From: Pantoea septica
GTDB taxonomy: Bacteria > Pseudomonadota > Gammaproteobacteria > Enterobacterales > Enterobacteriaceae
Reading direction: 5' to 3'
Assembly (NCBI RefSeq): GCF_002095575.1
Contig: NZ_MLJJ01000019.1
Location: 1 to 64,000 of the forward strand
Length of the DNA stretch: 64,000 nucleotides
Shown: piece after piece, positions 1 through 8,977 of the stretch
Layout: each line of letters opens with the position of its first letter
Position numbering within the stretch: position 1 is the first letter of the stretch
Program-made: the position numbers and the translations under genes
The notes under the pieces: generated by a model
The model's input: only the letters and a program-made list of their open reading frames with translations
The model's database searches: none
Told to the model about the DNA's origin: nothing

Positions 1-691
1 CCGGCACGTCGTCGTCTTCCAGCAGCGGCAGAACCAGCGCGCGCAGATCGTCCTTGCTCAGCGGCAGCGGCATCAAATCTGCGGTCATGACGACTTTACC
101 GCTGCGTCCGGCGGTATAGGTCAGCGCCATCATATGTTCCTCGCGGCTAAAGTCCGCCAGCGCATCCGCCACCATAAAGGGCTGGATGTTGCGCATAAAG
201 GCATCGGTCGCGGTGGTGAGACAGCCAATGTGGGCATACACGCCGGTAATGATCAGCTGATCGCGTCCCATCTCCTGCAGGATCGACTCCAGCGGCGAGC
301 GGACAAAGGCGCTGTAGCGCCACTTGGTCAGCACCTGATCATCGGCGTCGGGCGCCAGCGCATCGACAATCTTCTGCTGCTCGGGGTGCTTGTTCAGGCC
401 CGGCCCCCACATATCATTCAGCAGCGCGCGATCTTCATCGCTCTGCTGATTGGGCTGCGCGGTATAAAACACCGGGATGCCCTGCGACTTGCACCAGGCG
501 CGCAGGCGGGCGATGTTCTCCACGACCTGATTGACCAGCGGGCTGTTTTCGCCCCAGAAGTTAAGGAAGTAGGCCTGCATATCATGAATCAGCAGGGCGG
601 CGCGCTGCGGATCCAGCGTCCATTTCACCTTGTTGGCGGGCAGCTCGGCGGCAGCGGGCAGCGAATATGAGGTCAGTTTTGGAATAGCCAT
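1..691 (-). CDS. entB: EntB, isochorismatase / aryl carrier protein (3' end cut by window)
   Basis: EntB hydrolyses isochorismate to 2,3-dihydro-2,3-dihydroxybenzoate, and its C-terminal aryl carrier domain holds the activated dihydroxybenzoate for EntF. About 230 residues are visible, starting MAIPKLTSYSLP. The isochorismatase fold shows LLIHDMQAYF near residue 34 and the GVYAHIGCL segment with the family Cys. The reading frame is still open at base 1, where the carrier domain is just starting, so the phosphopantetheine Ser lies outside the window. The start has a GGAG site 6-7 bases upstream. It sits 17 bases after entE in the leftward entCEB operon and should share its Fur-controlled promoter near 3550. 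In E. coli entA follows, outside this window. Confidence 0.96.
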   Translation of the reverse strand, partial: MAIPKLTSYSLPAAAELPANKVKWTLDPQRAALLIHDMQAYFLNFWGENSPLVNQVVENIARLRAWCKSQGIPVFYTAQPNQQSDEDRALLNDMWGPGLNKHPEQQKIVDALAPDADDQVLTKWRYSAFVRSPLESILQEMGRDQLIITGVYAHIGCLTTATDAFMRNIQPFMVADALADFSREEHMMALTYTAGRSGKVVMTADLMPLPLSKDDLRALVLPLLEDDDVP

Positions 692-708
692 AAAATCTCC
701 GGAACAGG

Positions 709-2325
709 TCAGGCTTGCGCTTGTTGATCGGCAAGCTGTTGGCGCAGGCGTTTCTTGTCTACTTTGCCGACGGGCGTCAGCGGCAGCGCATCCACGCAGG
801 TAATACGGTCGGGCAGTTTATATTCGGCGACGCCCAGCTCGCGCAGATGGCGGCGCAGCGCCACCGGTTTGAGCGGCTGGCGCGCGACGATAAAGGCGCA
901 GCTTTTTTCGCCCATCAGCTCGTCATGCATCGACACCAGCGCCGCATGGATCACATCCGCATGGCGCTGCAGCAGGTTTTCGATCTCCTCGGCAGCGATC
1001 TTTTCGCCGCCGCGGTTGATCTGATCTTTCTCGCGTCCCTGCACGGTGATGTAGCCCTGCGGGTTAATCTCGATCAGATCGCCCGAGCAGTAAAAACCCT
1101 CGGCGTCGAAACTGGCGGCGTTGTGCTCCGGGCTTTTGTAGTAGCCACGGAAGGTATAGGGGCCGCGCGTCATCAGGCGGCCGATGGCGCCGGCCGGCAG
1201 CGGAGCGCCGTTCTCGTCGGCTACCCAGACCTCATCGTCCGGCGAAATCGGACGGCCCTGGGTAGTGAGAATGGTCCGCTCGTCGTCGTCGAGCCGGGTG
1301 TAGTTCACCAGCCCTTCCGCCATGCCGAACACCTGCTGCAGCCGGCAGCCGATCTCGCTTTGAATGCGTGCCGCCAGCGTCTCGCCCAGCTTAGCGCCGC
1401 CGACCTGCATCCGCTGCAGCGACGCCAGCGCCTGGTTGCTGCCCCCTTCCTGGATCGCCTGCAGCCACAGGCTGACGGCGGGCGGCACCAGGCCGGTGTC
1501 GGTAACCTTGTGCTTTTCAATCAGCGGGAAACAGTGGGTCGCGCTGGGATCCTCGGCCAGAATCACCTGGCCGCCCGCGTAGAAGACGCCCAGCGCGCCG
1601 GGCGAACTCATCGCAAAGTTATGCGGCGCGGGCAGGGCGATCAGATAACGCGTGTCGGCGGTGACCGCGCAGATTTCGTCGCTGGCGCGGATGCTGTAGT
1701 AGTAGTCGTTATGGGTGCGCGGGATCAGCTTCGGCGTGCCGGTGCTGCCGCCGGAGAGCTGGAAAAAGGCGACTTCGTCGGCGGCGGTCGGCGTCGGCTG
1801 AAAATCGCCCGCGGCTTCAGCCATAAGCGCTTCCAGCGTATTTTCCGGCTGGCTGTCGTTGCGCAGGATCACCTGTCGCAGCGACGGCTGCGCGGCGCAC
1901 AGCGCGTCGATAAAGCGGTCGTCGGCGAATAGCCCATGGCGGCGATCGGCGATCAGCAGCGCTGGTTCGATCTGCGCGGCGTAGGATTGCAGCTCGGTGC
2001 GCTGGTGGCTGAACAGCGCGTAGACCGAGGCGACGCCCAGCTTGAACAGGGCGAAAACGGTGACGTAAAAGTCGGCGACGTTGCCGAGCTGCACCAGCGC
2101 GGTGTCGCCGTTTTTCAATCCGCGGCGCCGTAGCGCGGCGGCGAGGTTGTCGCTGCGCTGCGCCAGCTGGCGGTAGCTCAGCCGCAGATCGCCTTCAATA
2201 ACGGCGATGGCGTCGCTGTTTTCATGCCGCGCCAGGATATCGGTCATCGGCACATCCAGCCAGTAGCCTTTCTCGCGGTAGCGCGCCGCCAGATCGTCTG
2301 GCCAGCGATGGTAGGGGATCGACAT
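709..2325 (-). CDS. entE: EntE, 2,3-dihydroxybenzoate-AMP ligase
   Basis: EntE activates 2,3-dihydroxybenzoate with ATP and loads it onto the EntB carrier domain. The 538-residue protein matches the family length (about 536). It has the adenylation motif [10 protein letters not shown] near residue 190, FGMAEG in the middle, and the late YxSGDL and [14 protein letters not shown] motifs, ending with the catalytic Lys motif PVGKVDKK. The ATG at 2325 (MSIPYHRW) is chosen because AAAGGAAA precedes it; a longer frame to 2379 runs into the end of entC and has no family support. It lies 10 bases after entC and 17 bases before entB, in one operon. Confidence 0.97.
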   Translation of the reverse strand: MSIPYHRWPDDLAARYREKGYWLDVPMTDILARHENSDAIAVIEGDLRLSYRQLAQRSDNLAAALRRRGLKNGDTALVQLGNVADFYVTVFALFKLGVASVYALFSHQRTELQSYAAQIEPALLIADRRHGLFADDRFIDALCAAQPSLRQVILRNDSQPENTLEALMAEAAGDFQPTPTAADEVAFFQLSGGSTGTPKLIPRTHNDYYYSIRASDEICAVTADTRYLIALPAPHNFAMSSPGALGVFYAGGQVILAEDPSATHCFPLIEKHKVTDTGLVPPAVSLWLQAIQEGGSNQALASLQRMQVGGAKLGETLAARIQSEIGCRLQQVFGMAEGLVNYTRLDDDERTILTTQGRPISPDDEVWVADENGAPLPAGAIGRLMTRGPYTFRGYYKSPEHNAASFDAEGFYCSGDLIEINPQGYITVQGREKDQINRGGEKIAAEEIENLLQRHADVIHAALVSMHDELMGEKSCAFIVARQPLKPVALRRHLRELGVAEYKLPDRITCVDALPLTPVGKVDKKRLRQQLADQQAQA

Positions 2326-2335
2326 GGTATTTCCT

Positions 2336-3514
2336 TTATTGCAGTCCAAAAGCGCGCAGCATGGTGTCGAGTTTGACACCTGTCTCGCGCCATTCTGATT
2401 CCGGTTGTGAATCGGCCACGATGCCCGCGCCGGCGAACAGGCGCACCCGCGCGCCGTGCACGGTGCCGCAGCGGATAGTCACGACCCATTCGCCGTTGCC
2501 CTGCTCGTCGCACCAGCCGACGATGCCGCCGAACAGACGGCGGTCAAACGGCTCCAGCGTCTGGATCAGCTGCTGCGCGCGCCCGTGCGGGAAGCCGCTC
2601 AGCGCCGGCGTCGGATGCAGCAGGCAGGCGAGCGACAGCGCGTTCTCCTGCTCGTCGAGCGCTTCGCCGTCGATCTGCGTCGCCAGATGCCACAGCGTGG
2701 CGGTGGTCAGCAGAGAAGGGGCGGCGGGCACCGAGAGCAGGCGGCTGCGCGGCTGCAGCACCTCGCGCATCGCGTCGGTCACCAGCTTGTGCTCGTGGCG
2801 ATCCTTCGCTGATTGCATCAGGGCGTCGCCCGCGGCCCTGTCGCGCTGCGCGTCGGCGTCGCGTCGCGCGGAGCCGGCCAGCGGGCAGGAGCTGAAATCA
2901 CGCCCCTCTTTACGCAGCATCAACTCCGGGCTGGCGCCCACCAGCGAACCGCCCTGCGGCAGCGGCAGGTGAAAGTGATAGCTGTTTGGGTTCTGCGCCA
3001 CGATGCGCTGCATCAGCGCGGCGATGTCTACCGGCTGCTCCGTCACGATATCCATCAGGCGCGACAGCACGACTTTATCCAGCTCGCCGCGCTGCGTGGC
3101 GGCCACGGCCTCTGCCACCATGGCGGTAAAAACAGCGTGCTCCGGCACGGCGGCGCGGCGGCGCACCTGCGGCAGCGGCGCCTGAACGGCAGGCAGCGCA
3201 GCCTGAAGGTCGGCGCGGTTAAAGGTCTGATGCGATTCCGGAATAAACAGCGCGGCAGGCTGCGTAACGTCGAAGGGGATAGCGCCGACCAGGATCGGAT
3301 GGGCGATGCCCTGTTTTTTTGCGGATGCGAAGTGGTGTCGCAGCTGCTGTTGAAAGTCGCCGCTCAGCGCGTCGCCATCGGTCGCCGGCGTGGCGATCGT
3401 GGTGTAGCAGCCTTGCGTAGCGATACTGCGCCACGGGGATGTGAAGACAAATCCCCGGCACAGCGCGGAGAAATCCTCGAGCAGGGGATTTCCAAACGTC
3501 AACGTTTCCACCAT
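2336..3514 (-). CDS. entC: EntC, isochorismate synthase
   Basis: EntC converts chorismate to isochorismate, the committed step of enterobactin synthesis. The 392-residue protein has the chorismate-binding enzyme signatures: [26 protein letters not shown], the E-rich segment ELFGGIVGW and RLFAGAGIV near the end. ATG at 3514 follows AGGTGA at good spacing; a GTG nine bases upstream is possible but overlaps that site. It is the first gene of the leftward entCEB operon. The Fur-box-like palindrome at 3544-3561 stands about 30 bases upstream, so iron repression is expected. Confidence 0.97.
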   Translation of the reverse strand: MVETLTFGNPLLEDFSALCRGFVFTSPWRSIATQGCYTTIATPATDGDALSGDFQQQLRHHFASAKKQGIAHPILVGAIPFDVTQPAALFIPESHQTFNRADLQAALPAVQAPLPQVRRRAAVPEHAVFTAMVAEAVAATQRGELDKVVLSRLMDIVTEQPVDIAALMQRIVAQNPNSYHFHLPLPQGGSLVGASPELMLRKEGRDFSSCPLAGSARRDADAQRDRAAGDALMQSAKDRHEHKLVTDAMREVLQPRSRLLSVPAAPSLLTTATLWHLATQIDGEALDEQENALSLACLLHPTPALSGFPHGRAQQLIQTLEPFDRRLFGGIVGWCDEQGNGEWVVTIRCGTVHGARVRLFAGAGIVADSQPESEWRETGVKLDTMLRAFGLQ

Positions 3515-3541
3515 AATTTTCACCTATAAATGATAAGATAA

Positions 3542-3562
3542 CTAATAATGATTATCATTTGT
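3542..3562. promoter_or_regulatory. Fur box between entC and fepB
   Basis: The segment 3544-3561 reads AATAATGATTATCATTTG. Read on the minus strand it matches the 19-bp Fur consensus at about 15 positions, including an unbroken run of AATGATAATCATTAT. It lies in the divergent entC/fepB gap, so one site could repress both operons when iron is plentiful. A weaker overlapping half-site, GATAAGATAACT, adjoins it at 3532-3543. Confidence 0.85.
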
Positions 3563-3690
3563 ATTGTGGTTCTGTAACCTACGTTGATTAAGCTGGAGTG
3601 TCAATAAATTCGCGGCATTGAGCGCGCGATCTCAGCATGATTCACAGAGGGACAGGACGTCGTCTTACAGTAAAAGGTGGACTGAATCTT

Positions 3691-4656
3691 ATGTTTAAGC
3701 GGATTTTTACCCTGGTGGCCGCGCTGGCTTTCATTACCGTGCTGGCTCACCCGGAGGCGCGGGCGGAAGGCGGCTGGCCGCGCACGCTGCAAAGCGTCGG
3801 CGGCAGCGTCACGCTGGATAAAGCGCCTCAGCGCATCGTCTCTACCAGCGTCACCCTGACCGGCTCGCTGCTGGCGATCGACGCGCCGGTCATCGCCAGC
3901 GGGGCGACCGCGCCGGGCAGCCGTCTGGCGGACGAGCAGGGCTTTTTCCGTCAGTGGAGCGACGTCGCGAAGCGTAAAAATCTCAAGCGTCTCTATATCG
4001 GGGAACCGAGCGCCGAAGCGGTGGCCGCCGAAGCGCCGGATCTGATTATCGTCAGCGCCACCGGCAACGACTCCGCGCTCAAGCTGGCGGATCAGTTCTC
4101 GGCTATCGCGCCGACGCTGGTGGTGAACTATGACGATAAAAGCTGGCAGCAGCTGGTGACGCTGCTCGGCGAAGCGACCGGCCGCGAGGCGGAGGCGGCG
4201 GCGCGCGTAAAAGCGTTCGATGCGCAGGAGGCGGCGCTGAAGCAAAAAATCACGCTGCCGCCGCAGCCCGTTTCCGCCATGGTGTTTAACGGCGGCGGCC
4301 GCGCGGTGAACCTGTGGACCCGCGAATCAGCGCAGGGCAAGCTGCTGGAGCAGCTCGGTTTTACGCTCGCCGTGCCGCCTGCAAATCTGCAGCAGACGCA
4401 CAGCATGGGCCAGCGCAAAGATATTATTCAGCTCTCCGGGGAGAACGTCGCCAGCGGCCTGAACGGCAACACCTTTCTGCTGTTCGCCGCAGAGAAGCAA
4501 GGGGCGAAACAGCTGATGCAGAACCCGTTCCTGGCGCAAACCGCGGCGGTGAAGCAGCAGCAGGTTTACGCGTTGGGCGCCAACACCTTCCGCCTTGACT
4601 ACTACAGCGCCAGCCATCTGCTGGCGCGTCTGGAGCAGCTGTTCGTTAAATCATGA
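3691..4656 (+). CDS. fepB: FepB, periplasmic ferric-enterobactin binding protein
   Basis: FepB carries ferric enterobactin across the periplasm from FepA to the FepDGC transporter. The 321-residue protein is close to the usual 318. The N-terminus is a signal peptide ([14 protein letters not shown]), with likely cleavage after ARA near residue 25. The mature part is a class III binding protein: APQRIVSTS near the start, GEPSAEAV and the ISAEAPDLI-like segment in the middle, and [11 protein letters not shown] later. ATG at 3691 follows AAGGTGG at a rather long spacing; a frame extending to 3637 has no signal-peptide logic. It is divergent from entC, and its last six bases overlap the end of entS. 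Confidence 0.95.
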   Translation: MFKRIFTLVAALAFITVLAHPEARAEGGWPRTLQSVGGSVTLDKAPQRIVSTSVTLTGSLLAIDAPVIASGATAPGSRLADEQGFFRQWSDVAKRKNLKRLYIGEPSAEAVAAEAPDLIIVSATGNDSALKLADQFSAIAPTLVVNYDDKSWQQLVTLLGEATGREAEAAARVKAFDAQEAALKQKITLPPQPVSAMVFNGGGRAVNLWTRESAQGKLLEQLGFTLAVPPANLQQTHSMGQRKDIIQLSGENVASGLNGNTFLLFAAEKQGAKQLMQNPFLAQTAAVKQQQVYALGANTFRLDYYSASHLLARLEQLFVKS

Positions 4657-5901
4657 CGCCTCTTCCGCCAGCGTCGGAGCTGGCGGTTGATAGCGCCGCA
4701 GCTTCGCCATCAGCATCCACATCACTCCTCCCAGCAGCGCCGCGCCGAAACCGAACAGCGCGGCAGCCTGCTGCGGCAGCAACCATGACCCCAGCGCGCC
4801 GATCGTCGCCGCGCCGATCGCATCGCCGGTGACGTTCTGCGCCGTCCACAGGCTGTTGATGCGGCCCAACAGCGCATCGGGCGTCAGCGACTGGATCAGC
4901 TGGTACTGCACCAGGCTGTTGACGGCGCTGAAGTAGCCGAACGCCGCCAGGCAGGCGAGCCCAAGGGCGAACTGCGGCATCAGGCTGAAGGCGCCAAGCG
5001 CGAGGAAAGCGGCGACGGCGCTGGCTAAGATCACGTTGCCAGGCTGCGGCGTCTGCGCCAGCCGTCCGCTGGTCAGCGCCCCCAGCGCCGCGCCGAGCGG
5101 CACGGCGGCGTACATCAGGCCCAGCTCATCGAGGCTGACCTGCCAGTGCGGCGCCAGCGCCGGATAGAGCACGCGCACCGCGCTCGCCAGCGTCACCAGC
5201 GCGCCGATCAGCGCCGCCATGCCGACCAGCGGCGCGGCGAACAGGAACTGCACGCCGCTGGCGAGCGCCCGCAGCGGATGTTCGCGCGGCTGCGGCGGCG
5301 GCGGCATCACGGGCAGCCGCAGCAGGGTCAGCACGGTGAGCAGCGTACCCAGGGCAGCGAGGCCGTAGTTCCACGCCGCGCCGCCGTGCGCCAGTATCAG
5401 ACCGCCGACGGCAGGCGAGAGAATGGCGCCGAAGCGCACCGTCAGCATGGTAATGGCGCCCGCCTGCATCAGGTTTTCGCGTCCCACCAGCGCCGGCGTC
5501 GCCGCCAGCAGCGCCGTGACGCCGATTGCGCCGAAGAAGCCGTCCCACAGGCCGAGCAAAAAAACCGCGCTGACCGACGGGGACGGCAGCGAGGCATTAA
5601 CGGCCAGCGCCACGAAGCCGAGGCCGCAGGTGGATCGCGCAATCAGGATCAGTCGCTTGCGCTCATAGCGATCCGCCAGCACGCCGCCGGCCAGCAGTCC
5701 GACGAACATGCCCGCGCCCGCCAGCGTAACCGCCAGCCCGACCAGCGCGGGCGAGCGGGTCAGCTGCTGGATCTGCACCGGCACGGCGACGGCCAGCATG
5801 CCGAGCGCGAGGATAGAGATAAAACGGGCGATAAAGACGGCGCGAAAAGCGGGATGCGTCTTCAACAGGCTGAGATCGATGAGATGGGAGGGTTTGTTCA
5901 T
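4651..5901 (-). CDS. entS: EntS, enterobactin exporter (MFS)
   Basis: EntS exports newly made enterobactin across the inner membrane. The 416-residue length equals the E. coli protein. The sequence is a chain of about 12 hydrophobic segments with the MFS loop motif [13 protein letters not shown] between segments 2 and 3. It is transcribed toward fepB, with convergent stop codons overlapping by six bases (4651-4656), and away from fepD. The gap to fepD carries a Fur-box match at 5979-5997, so export and import are probably co-regulated by iron. Confidence 0.95.
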   Translation of the reverse strand: MNKPSHLIDLSLLKTHPAFRAVFIARFISILALGMLAVAVPVQIQQLTRSPALVGLAVTLAGAGMFVGLLAGGVLADRYERKRLILIARSTCGLGFVALAVNASLPSPSVSAVFLLGLWDGFFGAIGVTALLAATPALVGRENLMQAGAITMLTVRFGAILSPAVGGLILAHGGAAWNYGLAALGTLLTVLTLLRLPVMPPPPQPREHPLRALASGVQFLFAAPLVGMAALIGALVTLASAVRVLYPALAPHWQVSLDELGLMYAAVPLGAALGALTSGRLAQTPQPGNVILASAVAAFLALGAFSLMPQFALGLACLAAFGYFSAVNSLVQYQLIQSLTPDALLGRINSLWTAQNVTGDAIGAATIGALGSWLLPQQAAALFGFGAALLGGVMWMLMAKLRRYQPPAPTLAEEAS

Positions 5902-5978
5902 TGCTTCGCCTTTTGCTGCGGTTTTCCTCGCTATGGTCGAGGCGAATCATGGTAACATACAAAAATACGAGTAATAAC

Positions 5979-5997
5979 GATAACAAGTATCATTATC
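5979..5997. promoter_or_regulatory. Fur box between entS and fepD
   Basis: GATAACAAGTATCATTATC matches the Fur consensus GATAATGATAATCATTATC at 15 of 19 positions. It sits in the 144-base divergent gap between entS and fepD, placed to repress both. Confidence 0.85.
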
Positions 5998-6045
5998 AAA
6001 TTGACGCGTTCGCTGCGTCAGTGAACAGTGAAGGTTCGGAACGTT

Positions 6046-7035
6046 ATGCGCCAACTCACCGCCATAGCCGCCTCGGGGATGCTGCTGTTGCTCCTGCTCG
6101 CGCTCAGCCTGATGCTCGGCGCCAAATCGATCGCCATTCATGATGTTTCCCTTGCCCTGACCACCCACTGCGGCAGCGCCGACTGCGTTATCGTGCGCGA
6201 AGCGCGCCTGCCGCGCACGCTTGCCGGTTTGCTGGCGGGCTGCGCGCTCGGGCTGGCGGGCGCGCTGATGCAGAGCCTGACGCGCAATCCGCTTGCCGAT
6301 CCCGGGATTCTCGGCGTCAACGCTGGCGCAGGTTTCGCCGTGGTGCTGGGCATTGCCCTGTTCGGCGCGGATTCGCCGGCTGACTGGCTCGGCTTCGCCT
6401 TTGTCGGCGCGCTGCTGGCGTCGCTGCTGGTGGCGCTGACCGGCGCGCTCGGCGGCGGCCGCGTCAATCCGGTGCGCCTGACCCTGGCGGGCGTGGCACT
6501 CGGCGCGGTGCTGGAAGGGCTGACCTCCGGTCTTTCTCTCCTCAACCCCGATATTTACGATCATCTGCGTTTCTGGCACAGCGGCTCGCTGGATATTCGC
6601 AGCTTTGCCGTGCTGCGTGCCACCTGGCCAGCGGTGGCGGTCGGCGCGCTGATCGCGCTGCTGCTGGCGCGCGCGCTCAATACCCTGAGCATGGGCGGCG
6701 ATCTGGCGACGGCGCTCGGCACGCGCGTGGCGCGTACTCAGCTGCTGGGGCTGCTGGCTATCGCCCTGTTGAGCGGCGCCGCCACGGCCGCCGTCGGCCC
6801 TGTCGCCTTTATCGGGCTGATGACGCCGCATCTGGCCCGCTGGCTGTGGGGCAACGATCACCGCTGGATGCTGCCTGGCACGCTGCTGACCACCCCCTGT
6901 CTGCTGTTGGCCGCCGATATTCTGGGCCGCCTGATGGTGCCGGGCGAGCTGCGCGTCTCGGTGGTCACCGCGCTGCTCGGCGCGCCGATGCTGATCGTGC
7001 TGGTGCGCCGCAAGCTGGGGAGGGGGCAGGTATGA
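6046..7035 (+). CDS. fepD: FepD, ferric-enterobactin permease subunit
   Basis: FepD is one of two inner-membrane permeases that move ferric enterobactin into the cytoplasm. The 329-residue, very hydrophobic protein has the FecCD-family signatures ARLPRTLAGLLAG, GALMQSLTRNPLADP and GPVAFIGLMTPHLAR, the last being the region that contacts the ATPase. ATG at 6046 (MRQLTAIAA) is preferred. A GTG at 6028 would add six residues but has no ribosome site. The stop overlaps the fepG start as ATGA, implying coupled translation. Confidence 0.95.
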   Translation: MRQLTAIAASGMLLLLLLALSLMLGAKSIAIHDVSLALTTHCGSADCVIVREARLPRTLAGLLAGCALGLAGALMQSLTRNPLADPGILGVNAGAGFAVVLGIALFGADSPADWLGFAFVGALLASLLVALTGALGGGRVNPVRLTLAGVALGAVLEGLTSGLSLLNPDIYDHLRFWHSGSLDIRSFAVLRATWPAVAVGALIALLLARALNTLSMGGDLATALGTRVARTQLLGLLAIALLSGAATAAVGPVAFIGLMTPHLARWLWGNDHRWMLPGTLLTTPCLLLAADILGRLMVPGELRVSVVTALLGAPMLIVLVRRKLGRGQV

Positions 7036-8012
7036 GTCGGGCGATGATGCACGCCATCTGGCTGCTGGCGGCCTGCGCGCTGCTGGCCTTTTTCGGCGTG
7101 ACGCGCGGCGCGCTGCCGATTACGGGCGCGCAACTCTGGCAGCTGGTTACCGGCGAGGCGGCGCGCAACGTTCAGCTGATCGTGCTGGAGTGGCGACTGC
7201 CGCGCGTGGCGATGGCGCTGCTGCTCGGCGCGGCGCTCGGGGTGAGCGGCGCGATTTTTCAGTCGCTGCTGCGCAACCCGCTCGGCAGCCCCGATATTCT
7301 CGGCTTCAATACCGGCGCCTATAGCGGCGTGCTGGTGGCGCTGGTGCTGTTTCAGCAAAACAGCGAGGCGATGACGCTGGCGGCGCTGCTGGGCGGCGTG
7401 CTGACCGCTGGCGTGGTTTATCTGTTCGCCTGGCGCAACGGCGTAGAGACCTTCCGGCTGATTATCGTCGGCATCAGCGTGCGTGCGTTGCTGATGGCGC
7501 TCAACGGCTGGCTGATTATCAGCGCCTCGCTGGAGGCGGCGCTCAGCGCCGGGCTGTGGAGCGCCGGATCGCTTAACGGCATCACCTGGGCGAAAACCGC
7601 GCCGGCGGTCGCCGTGCTGGCGGCGGCGCTGCTGCTGACCGCGCTGCTGGCGCGGCGTATGCGCCTGCTGGAGATGGGCGACGATACCGCCTGCGCGCTG
7701 GGCGTGCCGGTGGAGCGCAGCCGGCTGTGGCTGATGCTGCTCGGCGTGGTGCTGACCGCCGCCTCGACCGCGCTGGCCGGTCCCATTTCGTTCGTCGCCC
7801 TGCTGGCGCCGCAGATCGCCCGTCGCCTGTGCGGCGGCATCAAGGGCGCGCTGCCGCTGGCGGCGCTGTGCGGCGCGCTGCTGCTGCTGGCGGCGGACTA
7901 TGCGGCGCAGCATCTTTTCCTGCCGTATCAGCTGCCGGTCGGCGTGATTACCGTCAGCCTTGGCGGGCTTTATTTGATTGCACTACTGATCAGGGAGGCG
8001 CGACGCCAATGA
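7032..8012 (+). CDS. fepG: FepG, ferric-enterobactin permease subunit
   Basis: FepG is the partner permease of FepD. The 326-residue protein (family about 330) repeats the FecCD pattern: WRLPRVAMALLLGAAL, GAIFQSLLRNPLGSPD and GPISFVALLAPQIARR. The start is fixed by the ATGA overlap with fepD at 7032-7035 and the GGGGAGG run just upstream. The end overlaps fepC by the same ATGA arrangement, so fepDGC is a translationally coupled operon. Confidence 0.95.
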   Translation: MSRAMMHAIWLLAACALLAFFGVTRGALPITGAQLWQLVTGEAARNVQLIVLEWRLPRVAMALLLGAALGVSGAIFQSLLRNPLGSPDILGFNTGAYSGVLVALVLFQQNSEAMTLAALLGGVLTAGVVYLFAWRNGVETFRLIIVGISVRALLMALNGWLIISASLEAALSAGLWSAGSLNGITWAKTAPAVAVLAAALLLTALLARRMRLLEMGDDTACALGVPVERSRLWLMLLGVVLTAASTALAGPISFVALLAPQIARRLCGGIKGALPLAALCGALLLLAADYAAQHLFLPYQLPVGVITVSLGGLYLIALLIREARRQ

Positions 8013-8809
8013 CAGAGAAGATTGCGCGCCTGCAGGGCGAGGCGCTGACGCTGGGCTACGAGAAGAAGATTGTGGCGGAGGGACTGTCGGTCACCATTCC
8101 GGATGGCGAACTGACGGTCATTATCGGCCCCAACGCCTGCGGCAAATCAACGCTGCTGCGCGCGCTGAGCCGCCTGGCGCCGCCGCTGAAGGGGCAGGTG
8201 CTGCTCGACGGCGAGGCGATTTCGCGCCTCTCCACCAAAGAGGTGGCGCGGCGTCTCGGGCTGCTGCCGCAGAGTTCGCAGGCGCCCTCCGGCATCAGCG
8301 TCAGCGAACTGGTGGCGCGCGGGCGCTATCCGCATCAGCCGCTGTTCGGCCGCTGGCGCGACGAGGATGAGGCGGCGGTGCAGCAGGCGATGCGGGCCAC
8401 CGGCGTGGCGGATATCGCCGCGCAGCCGGTGGATCAGCTTTCCGGCGGCCAGCGTCAGCGCGTCTGGATCGCCATGGTGCTGGCGCAGCAGACGCCGCTG
8501 CTGCTGCTGGACGAACCCACCACCTGGCTCGATATCACCCATCAGATCGAACTGCTGGAGCTGATGCAGGATCTCAATCAGCAGCATGGCCGCACGCTGG
8601 TGGTGGTGCTGCACGATCTGAATCAGGCGTGCCGCTACGCTACGCATCTCATCGCGATGCGCAACGGCCAGGTTGTCGCCGAGGGCAGGCCGTCGGAGAT
8701 CGTGACGCCGGCGTTGATCGAGGCGGTCTACGGGCTGCGCTGCGTTATCGTTGAGGATCCGGTAGCGCATACGCCGATGATTGTGCCGCTGGGACGCGGG
8801 CGCAACTGA
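8009..8809 (+). CDS. fepC: FepC, ferric-enterobactin ABC transporter ATPase
   Basis: FepC powers FepDG-mediated import. The 266-residue ATPase shows Walker A GPNACGKST near residue 43, signature LSGGQRQRVWIA, Walker B LLLLDEPTT and the switch His in VVLHDLNQ. The start overlaps the fepG stop (8009-8012). It is the last gene of the rightward fepDGC operon and converges on entF across a gap filled by the structured element at 8861-8968. Confidence 0.96.
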   Translation: MTEKIARLQGEALTLGYEKKIVAEGLSVTIPDGELTVIIGPNACGKSTLLRALSRLAPPLKGQVLLDGEAISRLSTKEVARRLGLLPQSSQAPSGISVSELVARGRYPHQPLFGRWRDEDEAAVQQAMRATGVADIAAQPVDQLSGGQRQRVWIAMVLAQQTPLLLLDEPTTWLDITHQIELLELMQDLNQQHGRTLVVVLHDLNQACRYATHLIAMRNGQVVAEGRPSEIVTPALIEAVYGLRCVIVEDPVAHTPMIVPLGRGRN

Positions 8810-8860
8810 GGCGCTAGCTAAAACCCGCACTGAATAGGGATGGTTTAGGAGAGAGGTGCC

Positions 8861-8968
8861 AAAGCGGATGGTATGGCCCGATCGCAAAGTCCATGGCATC
8901 CCTGCTCGCTCGGCCCGCGACATCCTTGTCGCGGGACGCTTTGCTCTCCGGGCCATACCATCCGCTTT
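8861..8968. repeat. 108-bp structured inverted-repeat element between fepC and entF
   Basis: Perfect 20-base arms (8861-8880 and 8949-8968, beginning AAAGCGGATGG) enclose a second complementary pair, GCAAAG 8884-8889 with CTTTGC 8939-8944, and a 9-bp hairpin, CCCGCGACA 8914-8922 with TGTCGCGGG 8927-8935 around a TCCT loop. RNA from either strand could fold into a long branched structure. It lies between convergent genes, begins 51 bases after the fepC stop and ends 9 bases before the entF stop. It lacks a strong U-tract, so it may be a dispersed intergenic repeat (REP/ERIC-like) or an end-processing structure rather than a classical terminator. Confidence 0.7.
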
Positions 8969-8977
8969 TCGAGCTAA

